Positions 59,405-64,000 of a DNA stretch of 64,000 nucleotides are shown here, piece after piece. The DNA is from Lycorma delicatula (Eukaryota; Arthropoda; Insecta; Hemiptera; Fulgoridae). The stretch covers positions 195,808,034 to 195,872,033 of the forward strand of contig NC_134456.1 in NCBI RefSeq assembly GCF_047948215.1, in the 5' to 3' direction. Position 1 is the first letter of the stretch. Every line of letters begins with the position of its first letter. The notes under the pieces were generated by a model. That model was not told the DNA's origin, ran no database searches, and saw only the letters and a list, made by a program, of their open reading frames with translations. A program made the position numbers and the translations under genes.

Positions 59405-59599
59405 CCCGACGGTATGAAAGGTGTCGCTGTTGTAACTTCATACAAGCCGATGATGACCCTGTTACCTATTCTATCAAAATTATTTGTAAGATTACCTCTT
59501 TTGAGGCTGTGGCCGATTTTGGAAGAAGGGCGTGTTATTCTTGACCAGCTGTTTGGCTTCAGACATAAAAAACTTACGATTGTTTTTTTATCAATATAG
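59405..59599 (+). pseudogene. Jockey-type LINE reverse transcriptase fragment
   Basis: A frame reads VVTSYKPMMTLLPILSKLF, LLRLWPILEEGRVI, DQLFGFRHKK. This is the start of the reverse transcriptase domain of jockey-like LINEs, where relatives read V-x-S-Y-R-P-I-S-LLP-x-LSK-x-FE-K and later DHQFGFR. Just 65 codons survive, without the FADD catalytic box. One substituted Ser (MMTLLP for ISLLP) and loss of the frame after FRHKK show decay. It is not joined to any neighbouring LINE scrap. Confidence 0.78.
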
Positions 59600-61446
59600 T
59601 TTTTCTCTTTAAATATTCTCAGTAATATTGTCTTAGTATTTAAAACTAAATTTTCGTTATACGGTAGGAAATAGTACTTTAGAACAATGTCGAATTTTTG
59701 CAGTTTTTTTTTATACTGCTTTCAAAAGTCATTAAACGATATTTTTAACCGGCTATAAAAAGCACATTTTTTATTCAGTCTATATTTATTATTTATTTAT
59801 TTTACGAAAGATAAAGAAAGCTGTATCTTCACCGAATTGACTGATTTGTGCTCCTTTTATTGTTTTATCAGAGACAAAAATTACTCGACCGGTGCAGTTA
59901 AGGGATCTTTCTAGATAATATAACTGGAAAATTTCAGAACAAAAAATTATATTGTCTACGTAGACGATTTTAAATAATTGAATCTTTTTTTCATCATAAT
60001 TGCTTAGTTTACTGTTTTGTTATAGCATGGTGATACACTGTCTAATATAATTTTGGTATTAAAGCGAATATTTGAGAAAAATGGTAGTAAAGATTAGATT
60101 TAATACGATACACCTTCCCATATAACAATTTTATCACACTCGGTAGAATCTTTTAATGTAGTTTCTTTTCATTAAATTTGTTATTTTTCTAAATTTCAGT
60201 TACAAGAGTTCATGTTCAGTTACAGGAAAAATATTAAAATAATAGTATAATGGTAAAATAGGAATTAAAACATTACTCACATTAATTATATTCTATTAAA
60301 ATGAAAGCTTTATATATTAATAAAGTAGAATTGAATTTTATTTATATCAAAGTGATTTGGAATTATATTTTCAATAAAATTATTTATTCAATTTTTTAAT
60401 AAGGATTTTCATTGTAGGCAATAAATGTACATGGTATGGCTATATAAAAAAACTTTTTTTAATATACGAGTAAGTTTTTACATAAATATTATTAATAATA
60501 GATTTTAGAACGAATCTTACCAAAGCAAAATAGAATTTTCTGTATTATATTCAAGGCGTGAAAAAAAAGCAAAGCTTGTTGTTTCTGATCGTGTTAAACC
60601 TACTAAAAATCAACGTTTCGTTGCAGTTGGGTGGATACTTTTCACAGATATTTGTCTGCATTAGAAAAGATATAAAACGTTTATTTCGTAACTTTCATCA
60701 TTATAAGAGATAAAAGCACTGTTTTTTATAGTCATATTTCATTATCCCCTTTCACCTATTATGTTTTACTAGTTCTATTTATGTACAAAGCAGTTAATAT
60801 TTGTTATTATTTTTAAGGAATATTAATTCTGCTGTACGTATTACTTCTACTTAACAAAGGACGAAGTATACATTAGTAAATTAATATACGCCTTATATTT
60901 AAAAAATATATTTCATAAATTTTATATTTAAGAAATTCTTTGAGGAAGAAAATTTCTAAATTACGCCTTATTTGGGTAATACGCCACAGTTTAATTGTGG
61001 TTTTTCACAAAAGATACTGGGGCAAGTTATATTTTTTTATCTTCAAAGGTGTCATTTTATCTTAAAAAGTCATGTGAATATTAATAGGTATATTTTATTT
61101 TTCCTGCAGCTTAAATAGTTATTCTGAGTTTTCTTAGTATATTACACTTGTCAAAATAAGTTGCTTGTTTCACAAGAAATTAATTGATTTGAATTTCTTG
61201 AATTTATTTATTGCAATTTTTACTGTTTTTCTTCTTTTTTATTTATTTTAAAACTGCGAAAAAAGTATAAAGAAGAAAAAACTTGCTTTATATTAGGTTA
61301 AATCACGAACGTCAAGAGTTTCACATGTTGACGAGTCGTTAAGATATAATTTTGCTTACAACATTACTTACCGTAATAAAAAAGTAAGAAAAAGATATTA
61401 GATTATTATGCTTATTTTTTAATAAAAGATCACAGACATTTTGAGA
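59600..61446. other. AT-rich stretch, no gene seen
   Basis: Nothing recognised. Confidence 0.5.
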
Positions 61447-61480
61447 CAATTAGTAATTCAGTCTAATCAATTACTAATTG
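61447..61480. repeat. Perfect hairpin, 12-bp stem
   Basis: CAATTAGTAATT and AATTACTAATTG around a 10-base loop. Confidence 0.85.
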
Positions 61481-61550
61481 CTTTAAAATTGTTTCCTTTT
61501 TTATTATGTTACTACATTACCCTTTATATGTATTTATTTAGTTCCAGGTT

Positions 61551-61584
61551 ACAGAGTAACAGCACCACTGTGCTGTTACTCTGT
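61551..61584. repeat. Perfect hairpin, 14-bp stem
   Basis: ACAGAGTAACAGCA, six-base loop CCACTG, TGCTGTTACTCTGT. It is GC-richer than its setting and 70 bp from the previous hairpin. Confidence 0.9.
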
Positions 61585-62333
61585 CACATACATGTCTGTT
61601 GCATAATGTCACTACATTATGTCAACAGTACTCTGTAGAGATGCCAAGGCGTCTGTACGCAGTCCGGTGTGCATATATAAAAAAAATAAAAAAAGTAGTT
61701 TAAAACTAAAACGTAAAGATAAAATAATAATGACATCTGAATACAGTATCTTAAGCAATCCATCCGTGTGAACTCTTTTAAAATATATTTTATATGTTTT
61801 TAAAACGTATTTAGCTTACTGTTATCCCTACTTGTAACAGAGGATTTTTAAAATTTCCATCCCCAGTAGTGAATTTGTGAAATGGATGTAATAATAAAGC
61901 TATGGTTATATTATTAAAATCCCGGGTTTTGTCAGTTTTGCTTCAGGTAGTGTTAAGTTATGGCTCTTATTTCTCCTTGAAAATTCAGTGTTGTTTTTTC
62001 TCTGCTCTTGTAAAGTTGTATCGATTGCTAAAATGATTTGTTTTGAAAAATAAATGTTGTCTTTCCGAGTTGTCCCTCAGTAATTCATGATCTCAAGTTC
62101 GAAAAACACGGTTAGTGTTTGATTTATTCACTTAACGGTTTCTTTGTAATAATTAGAAAACATTTTATTTCATTATTAAACCAAAATGTTGCATTATTTT
62201 AATTTTCGTGAAACAAATTGAAAACAAAACCACAACACTTATGCTTTTATATACAAAACGCCCGTATTTCAATTTTTTTGACATATCCTCCAAGCTGCTT
62301 TATGAATAAGCGCAAGTTTAGGTGTGTGAAGAT
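61585..62333. other. AT-rich stretch, no gene seen
   Basis: Nothing recognised before the 5' junction of the LINE. Confidence 0.5.
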
Positions 62334-62359
62334 GATCATCCTATGAAGAAGATCATCCT

Positions 62360-63411
62360 ATGGCTGCAGTATATGAACATCGTGCTACCTATTCCAGACC
62401 AACCGGAATTAGGTACCACGAATTAAGAAGAAAATATGAAATTGCTATACCAGAGACACTAGCAATTTCTACTAGAGAAATACCGCCATGGCTCTTGCCA
62501 GCGGTAAATACAAGTTTGGATCTCTCTCAAGGAGAAATAAAAAAGAAACCAGCAGTGATCATCCAGCAGGAATTTTTAGCACCCGTCAGTAGTTACGAAG
62601 AACATATTAGAATTTATACTGACGGTTCTAAAACAGAACATGGTGTTGGATGCTCGATATATGTAAATGAAGAAGCCCACTCTTGGAGACTGCCAGATGT
62701 GGCCAGTGTCTACACGGCAGAACTCACTGCAATTCAGCAAGCTCTTCGCTACACTGAACACTATTGCGAAGAGAGAGTGCTAATATGTTCCGATTCATTA
62801 AGTGCACTCGTCGCAATTCGGAACAAGAACATTAAGGATGTCCTAATTGCAAACATCCTGTCCATTTTATACGTACTAAAACAACGAGGACAGCGATGCG
62901 TATTTGTATGGACTCCAGGGCATGCTGGTATTACAGGTAATGAAATCGCAGACGAAGCTGCCAGAAAGGCAACAGTCTGCGATGATTTGGATGCATTTCC
63001 TGTAAGAGTGGCAGATGTTAAAAACCGTCTAACAAACATAGTAAGAAACAAGTGGAACGCTGAATGGAGGAGTTTAAATACAAAATTAAACTCAGTTAAA
63101 ACTTCTCCTTATAAATGGAAAAGCGACTTGCCGAAAAGTTGACTCGCCGTGAACAAGTAGCGGTGACCAGACTTAGAATCGGTCACACGCGATTAACAAA
63201 TTTATATTTGTTAACCGGCGAAGTGAGACCAATGTGCGGTGTTTGTAATAAAACACTGACAATCAAGCATCTAATAGAAGAGTGTACCATATATGAGGAC
63301 CTCAGAAAGAGGTTCCGTCTTACAAATAATATTAGTGTTGACCTGGATAATGGAAATGAAGAAAATATAGTTGCATTTTTACACGCCAGTGGACTTTTTA
63401 AAAGTGTATAA
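62360..63411 (+). pseudogene. LINE ORF2 C-terminal part: RNase H plus zinc knuckle, one frameshift
   Basis: The first frame (62360-63142, 260 codons) gives a post-RT linker (residues 1-80) and a complete RNase H domain that would remove RNA from RNA:DNA hybrids during retrotransposition. Catalytic residues are all present: Asp88 (YTDGS), Glu121 (TAEL), Asp145 (CSDSLSAL) and Asp198 (GITGNEIADEAA), with His188 in PGHAG. Near 63137 one frameshift after DLPK moves the frame. The continuation (to TAA at 63409-63411) has KLTRREQVAVTRLRIGHTRL and a knuckle MCGVC-x7-H-x4-C. The usual family order is thus kept across a single lesion. The ATG at 62360 is only the first one in the truncated copy, not a natural start. 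Confidence 0.9.
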
Positions 63412-63933
63412 AATGGAAGTTTAAAGCTGTGGTAAGAGATACTCTAAGCGGTAGTTTTATATATACATATAAGGGAGTCTCGAAGCGTGCCACGTATAGT
63501 GACGGGAGGTAGCTCTCTTGCCTAGGCCATTTTGGCTCACCTGCATTCAAGAGCAGTGAGTCGGGGTGTGTCCGATGATGGCATGGGGGACCCTCAAGGG
63601 TGGATTGAGGGCGCGAGGCTATGGGTGTACGCCGTGCATGCCTATGGCCTGATATAAGAAGGATTCAACTGCCACGGCACCCTGGCACGACTGATATACT
63701 GCTCAACGGCGGTTCTGGTCGCCCCGAGGGTGCTTAAGCAAACTATAAATGAGACTTCGTAGAAGAAAGAAAGATATGGTATTGATTAGTTTAATTTTAA
63801 TTTTAAGTTCATGGTCTTTTGAGAACCTATCTCAAATTTTAATATTGGGGCCCTTTACACCCCGTAAGTGTTTGTGATTGTCCTTGTCCTTCATGTTTTA
63901 GTGTTTATTGTGAAGTTTGTGTTTTTAAATAAA

Positions 63934-63960
63934 ATGTAAGGGCCCTTTACACCCTTACAT
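63934..63960 (+). repeat. 3' UTR stem-loop of the LINE
   Basis: ATGTAAGGG and CCCTTACAT pair around a nine-base loop. The loop and flank contain GGGCCCTTTACACCC, which also occurs at 63848-63862, so the motif is repeated in the 3' UTR. Such stem-loops can be the reverse transcriptase recognition site in LINEs; that role here is inferred. Confidence 0.75.
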
Positions 63961-64000
63961 ATGACGATCCTGATGGAGATAATAATTTCTTTTAAAGAAT

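Larger units (their letters stand above)
62334..64000 (+). mobile_element. 5'-truncated I/jockey-like LINE, runs off the window
   Basis: The best-preserved LINE here: post-RT linker, RNase H and C-terminal knuckle (62360-63411, two frames), then a GC-rich 3' UTR (63412 to about 63770) and an AT-rich 3' end with a stem-loop at 63934-63960. At the 5' junction GATCATCCTATG occurs twice (62334-62345 and 62351-62362), which could be a local slippage product of insertion. The true 3' end and any target duplication lie beyond 64000. It lacks the endonuclease and reverse transcriptase, so it is not autonomous. Confidence 0.9.

Noticed and set aside
62761..63051. 96-codon minus-strand frame
   Set aside because: Antisense of the RNase H domain, whose catalytic motifs are on the plus strand.
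63115..63411. Separate 98-aa gene starting at the ATG at 63115
   Set aside because: It continues the LINE ORF2 C-terminus; the ATG lies inside the preceding frame, and the split is best explained by one frameshift. Programmed frameshifting was considered but there is no slippery site or structure I can point to.
1..64000. CRISPR array, operon or bacterial insertion
   Set aside because: No regularly spaced repeats, no closely packed open frames and no bacterial-type promoters or ribosome binding sites; the sequence is eukaryotic throughout.

Overview
This is a strongly AT-rich (I estimate about 70% A+T) eukaryotic window. It looks like intergenic or deep intronic DNA from an insect with a large, repeat-rich genome. 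I see no intact host gene. Recognisable coding matter is almost all decayed mobile elements, and the rest is AT-rich sequence with microsatellites, hairpins and a few GC-richer islands. The mix (R1-, I- and jockey-like LINEs with RNase H, tRNA-headed SINEs ending in ...GGAGGTTAAACAG-A-rich, an IS630-Tc1-mariner element with DUF4817-like N-terminus, and the repeat starting ACTTCCTTGTAC) reminds me most of Hemiptera, perhaps a planthopper or relative. That assignment is from memory, not from a search.

Layout. 1-6.4 kb: a tRNA-derived SINE (1186-1350); a 5'-truncated R1-like LINE with a 10-bp target-site duplication (1431-2740); a GC-richer short ORF (3951-4130); a degenerate RNase H-bearing LINE 3' half (5190-6409). 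6.4-15 kb: mostly featureless, with a GC-richer island (9590-10260), a second SINE copy (13302-13470) and a possible small exon beside tandem GTGAGT donors (about 14027-14112). 15.1-17.2 kb: two copies, tail to tail, of a ~690-bp repeat with 12-bp inverted ends. 17.2-33.8 kb: mostly nothing recognisable, apart from a GC island at 24290-24800 and a 17-bp-stem hairpin at 26141-26178. 33.8-35.2 kb: a structurally complete but coding-dead mariner-like transposon with matching terminal inverted repeats (33825-35167). 36.5-37.9 kb: two more copies of the ACTTCCTTGTAC repeat, head to head. 44.5 kb and 57.7 kb: two copies, on the minus strand, of a second SINE family. 46.3-47.8 kb: a pseudogene of a repetitive arthropod protein family of unknown function. 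51.5-51.9 kb: a 24-bp palindrome and a long, nearly perfect hairpin. 53.7 kb: a possible terminal exon. 55.0-57.3 kb: a composite of ACCGACTTCAA-ended elements around a Helitron-helicase remnant and a 583-bp nested inverted-repeat element. 59.4 kb: a jockey-type reverse transcriptase scrap. 62.3 kb to the end: the youngest-looking LINE, with RNase H, zinc knuckle and a 3' UTR that runs off the window.

The parts do not form a pathway. The relations that matter are parasitic: SINEs need a LINE's reverse transcriptase, and both SINE families here, which have different tRNA-like heads, share one 3' tail. This points to a common LINE partner. The inverted pairs of repeats could also fold into long double-stranded RNA if transcribed.
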